Origin: Streptomyces sp. ISL-11
GTDB taxonomy: Bacteria; Actinomycetota; Actinomycetes; Streptomycetales; Streptomycetaceae
Reading direction: 5' to 3'
Length of the DNA stretch: 41,067 nucleotides
NCBI RefSeq assembly: GCF_018614525.1
Contig: NZ_JAGGOL010000041.1
Location: 1 to 41,067, forward strand
Under the pieces are notes generated by a model. The model was not told where the DNA came from and did not search any database. It worked only from the letters and a program-made list of their open reading frames with translations. The stretch's first letter is position 1. Every line of letters starts with the position of its first letter. The translations under genes were made by a program, and so were the position numbers. Of the stretch, positions 15,590 through 24,283 are shown one piece after another.

Positions 15590-17620
15590 ATGAGCACGCC
15601 CTCCGGTCCCACCCGTCGCACGGTCGTCCTCGCCGGTGGAGTCGCCCTCGCGTCGGCGGCTCCCGGGCGCGTCGTCGCCGCCGGTTCCCTTCAGCCGTAC
15701 GCCTCCTACTGGTTTCCCGACAGCCCGCCCTCCGGGGTGCCGCGGCCCGGGGTGGTGTGGCGGAGTCTGCGGGAGTGGGCGCCCGAGAGCGATTCCGACC
15801 TGGCGTTCAACCGGTCCGCCGTTCCGCTCGCCGGCCGGTTCACTCCCCCGCCCGCCAACGCGAGCGCGCGGGCCGGGCAGGCCCGGATCTGTGCGCTGGC
15901 CGCCTTCGCCACCACCTCCGCCAATCCCTCGCAGGGTTCCGCCACCGCCGACCACTACGCGCTGACGCACTGGGCCTACCTCGACGAACTGGTCTTCTGG
16001 GGCGGTTCGTCGGACGAGGGGCTGATCCTGGCGCCGAACGCGCCCGTCGTCGACGCCGCGCACCGCAACGGCGTGCCCGTCCTCGGCACGGTGTTCCTGC
16101 CGCCGGCCGCGTACGGCGGGCAGCTGCGCTGGACGCGCGAGCTGCTGCGCAGGGGCGCCGACGGCGGCTTCCCGCTGGCCGACCAGCTGGTGCGGGTGGC
16201 ACGGGCGTACGGCTTCGACGGGTGGTTCGTCAACGCCGAGACCGGTGGCGGCGACGCCGCGCTGGCCGCGGACATGCGGGACTTCGTCGCCCGGCTGCGG
16301 GAACGCGGCGAGGGCCTGCGGGTCACCTGGTACGACGCGATGGCCGTCTCCGGCGACATCGCCTGGCAGAACCGGCTCAATGAGCACAACTCCCCCTTCT
16401 TCCGGGCCGCCGGCACCATGTTCCTCAACTTCGGCTGGGACCGATCCGGTCTGCTCTCCTCGGCGGAGCTCGCGGAGCGCCTCGGACGGGACCGGTACGA
16501 GCTGTGGGCCGGCATCGACGTCGAGGCGAACGGCTGGGACACCCGGGTCGACTGGGACGCGGTCGTCCCGGCGGGCGGGCCGCACCGCACCTCGTACGGC
16601 TTCTACCGCCCCGAGTGGACCTGGAGGTCCCTCCCGGCCGGCGGACGCTCCCCCGCCGCCTTCCACGCGCGCGACGACCGGTTCTGGTCCGGGCACTCCC
16701 TCGACCCGGCCGCCCCGGACACCGGCCCGTGGCGCCCGCCGGCCGCGTCCGTCGCGGACCGGTCGACGGTCACCGCGCTGCCCTTCGCCACGAGCTTCAA
16801 CACCGGTCACGGCACGGCCTGGTACGAGCGGGGCCTGGTCACCTCCGACACGGCGTGGAACCACCTGGGGCTCCAGGACCGGCTGCCCGGCCGCCGCTGG
16901 GTGATCCACACACAAGGCGCCCGGCCCGCCGTGGGCTTCGACTTCGCCGACGCCTGGCGCGGCGGCAGCAGCCTGCTCGCCGACGGCCGGCTCACCGAAC
17001 CGGCCACGGTGGAGCTGTACCGGACGCGGCTGCCGCTGTCGGCCGCGACGGTCGTGGAGCTCGCGCACCGCTCCGACCCCGGCTCGGCGGCTGTGCGCGT
17101 GGAGCTGGCGGTGGCGCCGGAGGAGGGTGACGGCTTCGTGTACGTGCCCGCCGGAGAGCTTCCGGCGGGCGGGCGGGGCTGGACGACGGCGACGCTGCGG
17201 GTCGGCGCGCTGTCGCGCACCGGCGCCGGGCGGACGGTCCACGCGCTGGGGGTCCGGCTCACCTCACCGGGCGGCGGGGTCGTGCGGTGGCGGCTGGGTG
17301 GTCTCGCCGTACGGGACGCGGCGCCGGCCGCGCCCGCCCGGCCGGGCGGTCTGGTCGTCAAGGCGTCCCGGCCGAACCCCGACGGCACCGCGGCCCTGCG
17401 GCTCGCGTGGCCCGCGTCGCCCGGGCCCTTACGCCATTACGAGCTGTGCCAGGTCCTGCCCGGCGGGGGGCGCCGCTTCCTCGGTGGCACCTGTGGGCAT
17501 GCCTACTACGTCGCGGCCCTGCGCCGCGCGGCCGGCGAGGCGACCACCCGCGTCGAGGTGCGCGCCGTGGACGAGCTGTACGCCTCCTCGGCACCCGCGT
17601 CCGTCAGCGTCCGCTGGTAG
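15590..17620 (+). CDS. Secreted endo-beta-N-acetylglucosaminidase, GH85
   Basis: The protein has 676 residues. The N terminus carries a twin-arginine signal (TRRTVVLAGGVALASAAPG), so export through Tat is expected. The GH85 barrel starts at LQPYASYWFPD and holds the catalytic segment YGFDGWFVNAET near residues 207-218, where the Asn and Glu match the substrate-assisted pair known in Endo-A and Endo-M. Other family landmarks are PVLGTVFLPP and TMFLNFGWD. The C-terminal part (from about 420) is beta-rich, with a probable carbohydrate-binding or fibronectin-like module. GH85 enzymes cut the chitobiose core of N-glycans, leaving one GlcNAc on the protein. Here it would supply glycans to the importer encoded upstream. 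The ATG at 15590 directly precedes the signal peptide. Confidence 0.93.
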   Translation: MSTPSGPTRRTVVLAGGVALASAAPGRVVAAGSLQPYASYWFPDSPPSGVPRPGVVWRSLREWAPESDSDLAFNRSAVPLAGRFTPPPANASARAGQARICALAAFATTSANPSQGSATADHYALTHWAYLDELVFWGGSSDEGLILAPNAPVVDAAHRNGVPVLGTVFLPPAAYGGQLRWTRELLRRGADGGFPLADQLVRVARAYGFDGWFVNAETGGGDAALAADMRDFVARLRERGEGLRVTWYDAMAVSGDIAWQNRLNEHNSPFFRAAGTMFLNFGWDRSGLLSSAELAERLGRDRYELWAGIDVEANGWDTRVDWDAVVPAGGPHRTSYGFYRPEWTWRSLPAGGRSPAAFHARDDRFWSGHSLDPAAPDTGPWRPPAASVADRSTVTALPFATSFNTGHGTAWYERGLVTSDTAWNHLGLQDRLPGRRWVIHTQGARPAVGFDFADAWRGGSSLLADGRLTEPATVELYRTRLPLSAATVVELAHRSDPGSAAVRVELAVAPEEGDGFVYVPAGELPAGGRGWTTATLRVGALSRTGAGRTVHALGVRLTSPGGGVVRWRLGGLAVRDAAPAAPARPGGLVVKASRPNPDGTAALRLAWPASPGPLRHYELCQVLPGGGRRFLGGTCGHAYYVAALRRAAGEATTRVEVRAVDELYASSAPASVSVRW

Positions 17621-17659
17621 CCCTTCGTCGACAGCCCTTCTGCGTGAGGACACCGATTC

Positions 17660-20600
17660 ATGCACAACGACCGCGCGATCACCGAAGCCCGACTGCAGCG
17701 CGTGCTGGAGGAGCGGATCCGGCCCGCCGTGTACCCGGAGTCGGTGCCGCTGACCGTCTCCGTGTGGCACGCGCCGGGCGAGCCCGTGCCCGTCGCCGAG
17801 GGGCTGGCGGCGCGGCGCACGCCCATCGAGGTGGGGGCCGAGTGGGGGCCGCCGTGGGGTACGAGCTGGTTCACCGTGGCCGGGCGGGTGCCGCGGGAGT
17901 GGGCGGGCCGGACGGTGGAGGCGCTGCTCGACCTGGGCTTCGACGAGAACATGCCGGGGTTCCAGTGCGAGGGCCTCGTCTACCGCCCGGACGGCTCGCC
18001 GGTGAAGGGCCTCAACCCGCGCAACCAGTGGGTGCGGATCGTCGAGAGGGCGGCGGGCGGCGAGGAGGTGCTGCTGCACATCGAGGCGTCGTCGAATCCC
18101 GTGATCCTGGACTACCGGCCGTTCCGGCCGACCGAGCTGGGCGACCGGGAGACGGCGGACGCCGCGCCGCGCTACCGGCTGGCCCGCATGGACCTGGCCG
18201 TCCTGGACCGGACGGTGTGGGAGCTGGTGCAGGACCTGGAGGTGCTGGGCGAGCTGATGGCCGAGCTGTCGGTGGACGCGCCGCGCCGCTGGGAGATCCT
18301 GCGGGCCGTGGAGCGGGCGCTGGACGCCGTCGATCTCCAGGACGTCGGTGGCACGGCGGCACGGGCCCGCGAGCGGCTCGCGGACGTGCTGTCCGCCCCC
18401 GCGCACGCCTCCGCCCACCGGATCAGCGCGGTGGGCCACGCGCACATCGACTCGGCCTGGCTGTGGCCGCTGCGCGAGACGGTGCGCAAGGTGGCCCGTA
18501 CGACCGCCAACATGACCGCCCTGCTGGAGGACGAACCGGGCTTCGTCTACGCGATGTCGCAGGCACAGCAGTTCGCCTGGATCAAGGAGCACCGGCCCGA
18601 GGTGTACGCGCGGGTGAAGAAGGCGGTCGCCGACGGGCGGTTCGTACCCGTCGGCGGCATGTGGGTGGAGTCGGACACGAACATGCCGGGGTCGGAGGCG
18701 CTGGCGCGGCAGTTCGTGCACGGCAAGCGGTTCTTCCTGGAGGAGTTCGGGATCGAGACGGAGGAGGTCTGGCTGCCGGACTCGTTCGGCTACTCCGCCG
18801 CGCTGCCCCAACTGGTGAAATTGTCGGGCTCGAAGTGGTTCCTGACGCAGAAGATCTCGTGGAGCCGGACCAACAAGTTCCCGCACCACACCTTCTGGTG
18901 GGAGGGCCTGGACGGCACCCGGGTCTTCGCGCACTTCCCGCCGATCGACACCTACAACTCCCGGCTGTCGGGCCGGGAGGTCGCGCACGCGGTCCGCAAC
19001 TTCCGGGAGAAGGGCGGCGCGACGCGGTCGCTCGCGCCGACCGGGTGGGGCGACGGCGGCGGGGGCACGACGCGCGAGATGCTGGCACGGGCGAGGCGGC
19101 TGGCGGACCTGGAGGGGTCGGCGCGGGTCGTCTTCGAGAAACCCTCGGCGTTCTTCGAGAAGGCGCACGCCGAGTACGGGCACGCCCCGGTGTGGGTCGG
19201 CGAGCTGTATCTGGAGCTGCACCGCGCGACGCTGACCAGCCAGGCCCGGACCAAGCGGGGCAACCGCCGCTCCGAGCACCTGCTGCACGAGGCCGAGCTG
19301 TGGGCGGCGACGGCGGCCGTACGGGCGGGACTGCCCTATCCGTACGAGGCGCTGGACCGGCTGTGGAAGACGGTGCTGCTGCACCAGTTCCACGACATCC
19401 TGCCCGGCACCTCGATCGCGTGGGTGCACCGGGAGGCGGCGGCGACGTACGCGGCGGTGGCGGCGGAGCTGGAGGAGATCATCGGGGGCGCGCTGGCGGC
19501 GCTGGCCGGTGCCGGCGCGGACGGTGGCACGGTCGTCTTCAACGCGGCACCGCACGCGCGCGGCGGCACGCAGGCGCACGGCGCCGCCGTGGCGGGCGCC
19601 GACGGTCCGGCCCCCGCACAGGCCGGGCCGCGCGAGGGCGGCGGCTTCGTTCTCGACAACGGCCTGCTGCGGGTGGAGATCGACGGCCGGGGGCTCGTGG
19701 TCTCCGTGTACGACCGGCGGGCGGACCGGGAGACGGTCGCCCCCGGGGCGGCCGCCAATCTGCTCCAGCTCCACCAGGACTTCCCCAACATGTGGGACGC
19801 CTGGGACGTCGACCACTTCTACCGCAACGCGGTGACCGACCTGACGGACGTCGAGACGCTGGAGCCGACCGGCGAGGGTGCCGTGCGCGTGGTGCGGGCC
19901 TTCGGGTCCTCGCGGGTGGAGCAGTGGCTGTCGCTGCCGGCCGGTGTGGGGCGGCTGGACGTCGAGACGCGGGTCGACTGGCACGAGACGGAGAAATTCC
20001 TCAAGGCCGCGTTCCCCCTGGACCTGCACGCCGACCGGGCGGCGGCCGAGACCCAGTTCGGCCACCTCTACCGCGCCACGCACACCAACACCAGCTGGGA
20101 GGCGGCGAAGTTCGAGGCGTGCGCGCACCGGTTCGTCCACCTGGAGGAGCCGGGCTGGGGGGTGGCGGTGGTCAACGACTCGACGTACGGCTACGACGTG
20201 ACGCGCACCGTGCGCGAGGCGAATACCGGGACCACGACGACGGTCCGGCTCTCCCTGCTGCGGGCCCCGCGCTTCCCGGACCCGCGCACCGACCAGGGCA
20301 CGCACCGCTTCCGGTACGCGCTGGTGCCGGGCGCGTCCGTGGGGGACGCGGTGCGGGAGGGGTACCGGATCAATCTGCCCGAGCGGAGCGTGGCGGGGTC
20401 CACGGGCGTGGAGCCGCTGGTGTCGGTGACGGGCGACGCCGTCGTGGTGTCGGCCGTCAAACTCGCGGACGACGGCAGCGGGGACGTGGTGGTGCGGCTG
20501 TACGAGTCGCTGGGCGGGCGGGCGCGGGTTCGCCTCGCGGCGGGCTTCGATGTGGCGGCGGTGAGTGTGTGCGATCTGCTGGAGCGGGCGGTGGGCTCGG

Positions 20601-20677
20601 CGGAACTGTCCGACGGGGGCGTTCCGCTGGCGTTCCGGCCGTTCGAGATCGTCACGCTGCGTCTCCGTCGGGCGTGA
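17660..20677 (+). CDS. Cytoplasmic alpha-mannosidase, GH38
   Basis: A protein of 1005 residues with no signal peptide. It shows the GH38 zinc site and active centre: VGHAHIDSAWLWPLRET near residue 258, the nucleophile Asp in VWLPDSFGYSAALPQL near 372, and QFHDILPGTSI near 575. A central three-helix region and large C-terminal beta domains complete the usual length of about 1000. The enzyme removes alpha-linked mannose, in this context from imported Man(n)GlcNAc. It begins 39 bases after the GH85 stop and is the last gene of the locus, followed by a strong palindromic terminator. An antisense frame of more than 1000 codons over the same DNA is a GC shadow. Confidence 0.95.
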   Translation: MHNDRAITEARLQRVLEERIRPAVYPESVPLTVSVWHAPGEPVPVAEGLAARRTPIEVGAEWGPPWGTSWFTVAGRVPREWAGRTVEALLDLGFDENMPGFQCEGLVYRPDGSPVKGLNPRNQWVRIVERAAGGEEVLLHIEASSNPVILDYRPFRPTELGDRETADAAPRYRLARMDLAVLDRTVWELVQDLEVLGELMAELSVDAPRRWEILRAVERALDAVDLQDVGGTAARARERLADVLSAPAHASAHRISAVGHAHIDSAWLWPLRETVRKVARTTANMTALLEDEPGFVYAMSQAQQFAWIKEHRPEVYARVKKAVADGRFVPVGGMWVESDTNMPGSEALARQFVHGKRFFLEEFGIETEEVWLPDSFGYSAALPQLVKLSGSKWFLTQKISWSRTNKFPHHTFWWEGLDGTRVFAHFPPIDTYNSRLSGREVAHAVRNFREKGGATRSLAPTGWGDGGGGTTREMLARARRLADLEGSARVVFEKPSAFFEKAHAEYGHAPVWVGELYLELHRATLTSQARTKRGNRRSEHLLHEAELWAATAAVRAGLPYPYEALDRLWKTVLLHQFHDILPGTSIAWVHREAAATYAAVAAELEEIIGGALAALAGAGADGGTVVFNAAPHARGGTQAHGAAVAGADGPAPAQAGPREGGGFVLDNGLLRVEIDGRGLVVSVYDRRADRETVAPGAAANLLQLHQDFPNMWDAWDVDHFYRNAVTDLTDVETLEPTGEGAVRVVRAFGSSRVEQWLSLPAGVGRLDVETRVDWHETEKFLKAAFPLDLHADRAAAETQFGHLYRATHTNTSWEAAKFEACAHRFVHLEEPGWGVAVVNDSTYGYDVTRTVREANTGTTTTVRLSLLRAPRFPDPRTDQGTHRFRYALVPGASVGDAVREGYRINLPERSVAGSTGVEPLVSVTGDAVVVSAVKLADDGSGDVVVRLYESLGGRARVRLAAGFDVAAVSVCDLLERAVGSAELSDGGVPLAFRPFEIVTLRLRRA

Positions 20678-20696
20678 CGGCCCGCCCTCCATCGCT

Positions 20697-20728
20697 CGCC
20701 GGGCAGGCTCGATCGAGCCTGCCCGGCG
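20697..20728. terminator. Perfect 32-bp palindromic terminator
   Basis: Two 16-base arms meet with no spacer at 20712/20713 (left arm CGCCGGGCAGGCTCGA). The site lies 20 bases after the alpha-mannosidase stop and 43 bases before the stop of the convergent secreted-protein gene, so it can serve both. It has no T-run, as is usual for Streptomyces terminators. Confidence 0.8.
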
Positions 20729-20770
20729 ATCACGAAGCGGGCAGGAGTGCGCCCGTCATGTCAACGCCGG

Positions 20771-21283
20771 TCAGGCGATGGGGACGTCGACCTGGCGGTT
20801 GCGCTGGCTCGGAGCCAGGTTGTCCTGGTCGGCATGGCGCCGGGTACCGTCGGAGAAGAACAGGGTCGACCGGACGTTGAGCTTCCAGGTGTCCCTGCCG
20901 ACGGGCTCGATTCTGATGCGCAGCCGTCCGTCGCGCATGGCCGACCACGTGGCGGGCTCTGTCAGACTCAGGGCGTACGGGCCGTCGGCGTCCCCGTCCG
21001 AGAACTCGTCGTCGCCGAAGTGCTCGCCGAGGGTCCCGATGGTCTTGTTGGTGTTGTCCGTCACCGACGTGAAGACCTTCGTGTCGTGGTCCTTGTTGTC
21101 GTAGGTGGTGTAGAAGGTCACCTCGACCGCCGTCAGCGTCGCCTCGGCCCGCGTCTGTGCCTGAGCCGTCCGCACGGCATGGGGCGTCCCGGCCGCCTGG
21201 GCCGTCCCCACGCCGATGCCGGACACCATCAGGCCCAATATCATCACCGTGCCCGCCGTCCTCTTGCGCATCGCGTGCGCCAT
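20771..21283 (-). CDS. Small secreted protein, unknown function
   Basis: This protein of about 170 residues has a clear Sec signal peptide (MRKRTAGTVMILGLMVSGIG..., cleavage likely after AQA). The mature part of about 135 residues is rich in Asp, Thr and Lys and predicted mostly beta: VEVTFYTTYDNKDHDTKVFT and later RLRIRIEPVGRDTWKLNVRS. This looks like a small extracellular beta-sandwich, possibly calcium-binding, but I do not recognise the family. The ATG at 21283 is chosen because GGGAGGGG lies about nine bases before it; a second ATG five codons later would also work. The LuxR gene lies upstream on the same strand, with a palindrome at 21357-21372 in between. Confidence 0.75.
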   Translation of the reverse strand: MAHAMRKRTAGTVMILGLMVSGIGVGTAQAAGTPHAVRTAQAQTRAEATLTAVEVTFYTTYDNKDHDTKVFTSVTDNTNKTIGTLGEHFGDDEFSDGDADGPYALSLTEPATWSAMRDGRLRIRIEPVGRDTWKLNVRSTLFFSDGTRRHADQDNLAPSQRNRQVDVPIA

Positions 21284-21356
21284 GATCGTTCCCCTCCCGT
21301 TGACTGCTCGGTGCTCGGTCAGCACGACTATGACCCCGGTCGAAGTCGTTCCGGCA

Positions 21357-21372
21357 TCCCCAGAATTGGGGA
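21357..21372. promoter_or_regulatory. Inverted repeat upstream of the secreted-protein gene
   Basis: TCCCCAGAATTGGGGA has perfect 6-base arms (TCCCCA/TGGGGA) around a 4-base spacer. It lies 74-89 bases before the secreted-protein start codon, in the gap below the LuxR gene. A candidate operator, possibly for that LuxR protein; this is inferred only from position and symmetry. Confidence 0.4.
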
Positions 21373-21418
21373 GGCCGGAGTGACGGCCCTGGCGTGATCC
21401 GGCCGGCGAAAGCAGCGA

Positions 21419-22465
21419 TCAGGAGTCGAGCGCGGCGAGCAGTTCATCGCGGCCGCTGACACCGGTCTTCCGGAACACCGCTTTCACGTGGGTGTTGACG
21501 GTGTGCAGGGAGACCTGGATACCGCGGGCGATCTGCTTGGGAGCCGACCCGGAGTACAGGTGCTGGAGGACCAGGCTCTCGCGGGCGGTCAGGCCGTGCC
21601 AGGCCGCGAACGTGGGCAGGAGCAGGGCACCGGTGGCTTCCTGGAAGACCACGGCGACATCGCCCTTGCCGTCCTCGTCGAGGGGCTGGGCGTGAACGGC
21701 GACCCGCCGTCCGAGAAACGCCGTGGGACTACAGGCGACCGGGCGCGGTGCGCCCGGGTCGATGAGGTGACGCCGCGCGGCCAGGGATATCTCCAGCATC
21801 GACACATGAGGCATCCACTCCGGCGCCAGGCCGCGTGCCGGACTGATCTCCCCCATCCATGCGCGTGCTTCGGGAGTGAGGGAACGTATCCGGTGGTCGG
21901 CACCGACGATGGCGACTCCCGCCGGGAGATGTGCGCCACGCGGAGGTGACCCCGCGGCGGCGTACCCGCGCAGGAGGGCGATCAGCAGCGGGGAGAGCCG
22001 GGCCAGCCGGGCGGCGTCGTCCTGGTCGAAGGGTCTGCTGCCCGATTCTCGTATCAAGGCCAGCAGGCCCCACAGCCCCTGGCCGTTGCGCAGCAGCAGC
22101 CGCGCCTCGCACCCGGCTCCGGATGCAGCCAGAGTGCTCAGCACACTCCGGTGTCCTGGAGTGGAACGATGGTTGCCGTCGAACAGTCCCACCGGCTTCG
22201 GCTGCCGGGTGATGTCGGCGGGGCTGAAAGGGTCCTCACCCAGATAGGCATCGAACAACTGCGCCTGTACGAGATCGGGGCTGAAATCGTGCAGGAAACC
22301 GAACGAGACGGCGCCGGTGACGGGATTCATCCCGAACAGACGCAACCCGTCGTGCGCGACCCACGGGTGGACAGCCTCGGAAACCAGCGCGGCCAGTTCG
22401 TCCCGTACGAAACGTTCGCCTACCGCCGCCTCCAGGCAACGAGCCACCCCGTCCGCATCCCCCAC
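21419..22465 (-). CDS. LuxR-family transcriptional regulator
   Basis: This 348-residue protein ends in a LuxR-type HTH: HGLTARESLVLQHLYSGSAP, then KQIARGIQVSLHTVNTHVKA, with the usual TVNTHVKAVFRKTG recognition helix near residue 325. The N-terminal 270 residues contain GAF/PAS-like stretches (GAGCEARLLLRNGQGLWGLL near 120; GVAIVGADHRIRSLTPEARA near 195), so it probably senses a small molecule. No response-regulator receiver domain is visible. It starts at GTG 22465. It lies upstream of the small secreted-protein gene on the same strand and may control it. The ligand and targets are unknown. Confidence 0.88.
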   Translation of the reverse strand: MGDADGVARCLEAAVGERFVRDELAALVSEAVHPWVAHDGLRLFGMNPVTGAVSFGFLHDFSPDLVQAQLFDAYLGEDPFSPADITRQPKPVGLFDGNHRSTPGHRSVLSTLAASGAGCEARLLLRNGQGLWGLLALIRESGSRPFDQDDAARLARLSPLLIALLRGYAAAGSPPRGAHLPAGVAIVGADHRIRSLTPEARAWMGEISPARGLAPEWMPHVSMLEISLAARRHLIDPGAPRPVACSPTAFLGRRVAVHAQPLDEDGKGDVAVVFQEATGALLLPTFAAWHGLTARESLVLQHLYSGSAPKQIARGIQVSLHTVNTHVKAVFRKTGVSGRDELLAALDS

Positions 22466-22559
22466 GCCTCGACTATGGCCCCGCCCCCGAAGCCAGTCCA
22501 GGGGCGGGCTCCCGATGACATGGCTTCCGAGGACGAAGCCCGCCCGGCGCTCCAGGGCG

Positions 22560-23654
22560 CTATCCCCCGATCGCCCCCATCAGCATCGGGAACGACGCCG
22601 ACAGCTCGCGTTCCCAGTACGGCCAGGTGTGGACGCCGGTGTGGGCGCAGACCGTGGCCGGGATGCCGTGCCGGGTCAGTGCCGCGCGCAGTTGCCGGTT
22701 CTCGCCGTGGATGAGGCGTTCGATCAGTTCCATGCCGGGTGTGGCCGGGTCGGTGCAGCGGGAGGCGGGCGGTGGCGGGTCGCCCCACTTCCAGCGCGGG
22801 CCCTCGTCGGTGCCGTTGCCGTAGGAGAGGTACAGCGCCGTGCCGGCGAGCGAGGCCGCCCGCTCGACCGGGCTGTTCCGCTTCCACAGCCACTGCTGGC
22901 GCAGGTCCCGGGGGTCGGTGGTGTCGAAGGGGTAACCGGGTTCGCCCCATACCCGCTTCCAGTCCGTCAGGCAGATGAGGCCGCCGAGCTTGACGGCGTC
23001 GGGGCCGCTGGGTCCGCCGTCGGTCGCCTGGTGGAGCGGGCTGACGGCGCCGCTGTAGGAGGCCGCGGCCTTGAAGGCGCCCGGTCGTGCGGCGGCGAGC
23101 TTCAGGGCGCCGTGGCCGCCCATCGACAGGCCCGCGACGGCGGCCCGCCGGGTGCCGGCCCGGTAGTCGCGCTCCAGCAGGGGCCGCAGTTCGTCCAGGA
23201 GGTAGGTCTCCCACGCCGGGGCGCCCCACCGGCCGTCGTTGTACCAGTCGCTGTACGAGCTGCATCCGCTGGTCTCCGGCATGACGACGATGACGTCGCG
23301 GCGGGCGGCGAGCTCCTCGATGTGGGTGTGGTCCGTCCAGTCACGGTGGTCGCCTCCGCTGCCGTGGAGCATCCACAGCGTGGGCCAGGTCCGTTCGGCG
23401 TCCCTGGACCAGCCCCGGGGCAGCAGCAGCCGCACCCATTTCGACGGGGCGTCGATCTCGGGCGAGGCGACCGCGAGATCGAGCATCCGGTCATCGACCC
23501 GCACTTCCCGGACCACGTGGGCCGGGTTGCCGGCGGGGGCGGCGGCCTCGACCCGCTGCGTCCCCGCCACCGGCAGCAGCAGCGCGAGGACGGCCAGGGC
23601 CCACCCGGCCCGCGTCCCGCCACCGCGTCTTCCCCACCACGCCTTGTGCACCAT
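22560..23654 (-). CDS. Secreted esterase (PF00756-type alpha/beta hydrolase)
   Basis: This 364-residue protein has a Sec signal peptide (GWALAVLALLLPVAGTQRVEA) and an esterase-D/antigen-85-like fold. LWMLHGSGGDHRDWTD forms the oxyanion-hole region, VIVVMPETSGCSSYSDW follows, and the nucleophile elbow is GLSMGGHG near residue 195. A late His in HTGVHTWPYWERELSASFPM completes the triad. It hydrolyses carboxylic esters or transfers acyl groups outside the cell. The ATG at 23654 is preferred over one 11 codons upstream because GGAGGGGG sits five bases before it. It is divergent from the DUF1697 gene, with only 47 bases between them. Confidence 0.9.
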   Translation of the reverse strand: MVHKAWWGRRGGGTRAGWALAVLALLLPVAGTQRVEAAAPAGNPAHVVREVRVDDRMLDLAVASPEIDAPSKWVRLLLPRGWSRDAERTWPTLWMLHGSGGDHRDWTDHTHIEELAARRDVIVVMPETSGCSSYSDWYNDGRWGAPAWETYLLDELRPLLERDYRAGTRRAAVAGLSMGGHGALKLAAARPGAFKAAASYSGAVSPLHQATDGGPSGPDAVKLGGLICLTDWKRVWGEPGYPFDTTDPRDLRQQWLWKRNSPVERAASLAGTALYLSYGNGTDEGPRWKWGDPPPPASRCTDPATPGMELIERLIHGENRQLRAALTRHGIPATVCAHTGVHTWPYWERELSASFPMLMGAIGG

Positions 23655-23701
23655 GCGAACCCCCTCCACATCGGTGATGCGGCGCATATTACGGTGAGGG
23701 T

Positions 23702-24241
23702 GTGACGACGTACGTGGCGCTGTTGCGCGGCATCAATGTGGGCGGTAAGCAGCGGGTTCCCATGCAGACCCTGCGGGAGATGCTGACGGGTCTGGGCTGC
23801 GAGGCGGTCCGTACCCATCTCAACAGCGGCAACGCCGTGTTCACGCACCCGGACGCCGACGAGGAGTCGCTGGCCGCCGGACTGGAGCGGGCGATCTCGC
23901 GGGAGCTTGGGCTGTCCGTGCGCTGCCTGGTGCGCAGCGCGGGTGACATACGCCGGGTGGTTGACGGCAATCCGTTCGCCGGACGGGAAGTCGATCCCGC
24001 GCGCTTCCTGGTGACGTTCCTGGACGCGCCCGCCGACCCGGCGGCCGTCTCCGGACTGGATCCGGCGGCGTACGCGCCCGAGGAGTTCGCCCTCGGTGAG
24101 CGGGAGGTCTACCTCCACTGCGCGAACGGCATCCGGGACTCCAGGCTGGCGAAGACGCTGACGGAACGGCGGCTGGGCAGGGTGGGCACGGCGCGCAACT
24201 GGAACACGGTCACCAAGCTCGCCGCGATGGCGGAGGACTGA
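23702..24241 (+). CDS. DUF1697 domain protein
   Basis: A 179-residue protein that matches the DUF1697 family throughout: TTYVALLRGINVGGKQRVPM at the start, THLNSGNAVF near residue 40, and the C-terminal TVTKLAAMA. The family is common in bacteria and has no established function. It starts at GTG 23702. It is divergent from the esterase and 42 bases upstream of the hydrolase-ABC fusion, with which it may share no more than location. Confidence 0.92.
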   Translation: MTTYVALLRGINVGGKQRVPMQTLREMLTGLGCEAVRTHLNSGNAVFTHPDADEESLAAGLERAISRELGLSVRCLVRSAGDIRRVVDGNPFAGREVDPARFLVTFLDAPADPAAVSGLDPAAYAPEEFALGEREVYLHCANGIRDSRLAKTLTERRLGRVGTARNWNTVTKLAAMAED

Positions 24242-24283
24242 CCGCCCGGACAGGTGTACGGCGGCTCCGCTTAGCATGCGGAC

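Noticed and set aside
17429..20692. Antisense open frame of 1087 codons over the alpha-mannosidase gene
   Set aside because: It is a GC-driven shadow: no recognisable domain, and composition dominated by Arg, Pro, Gly and His. The sense frame has full GH38 motifs.
9750..20728. Secondary-metabolite (antibiotic) gene cluster
   Set aside because: No PKS, NRPS, terpene or RiPP genes; the enzymes are glycan-degrading and the transporter is an importer.
17287..20880. Plus-strand open frame of 1197 codons in another phase of the GH85/GH38 region
   Set aside because: Same cause; Gly/Arg/Ala-rich with no domain, and it crosses the gene boundary.
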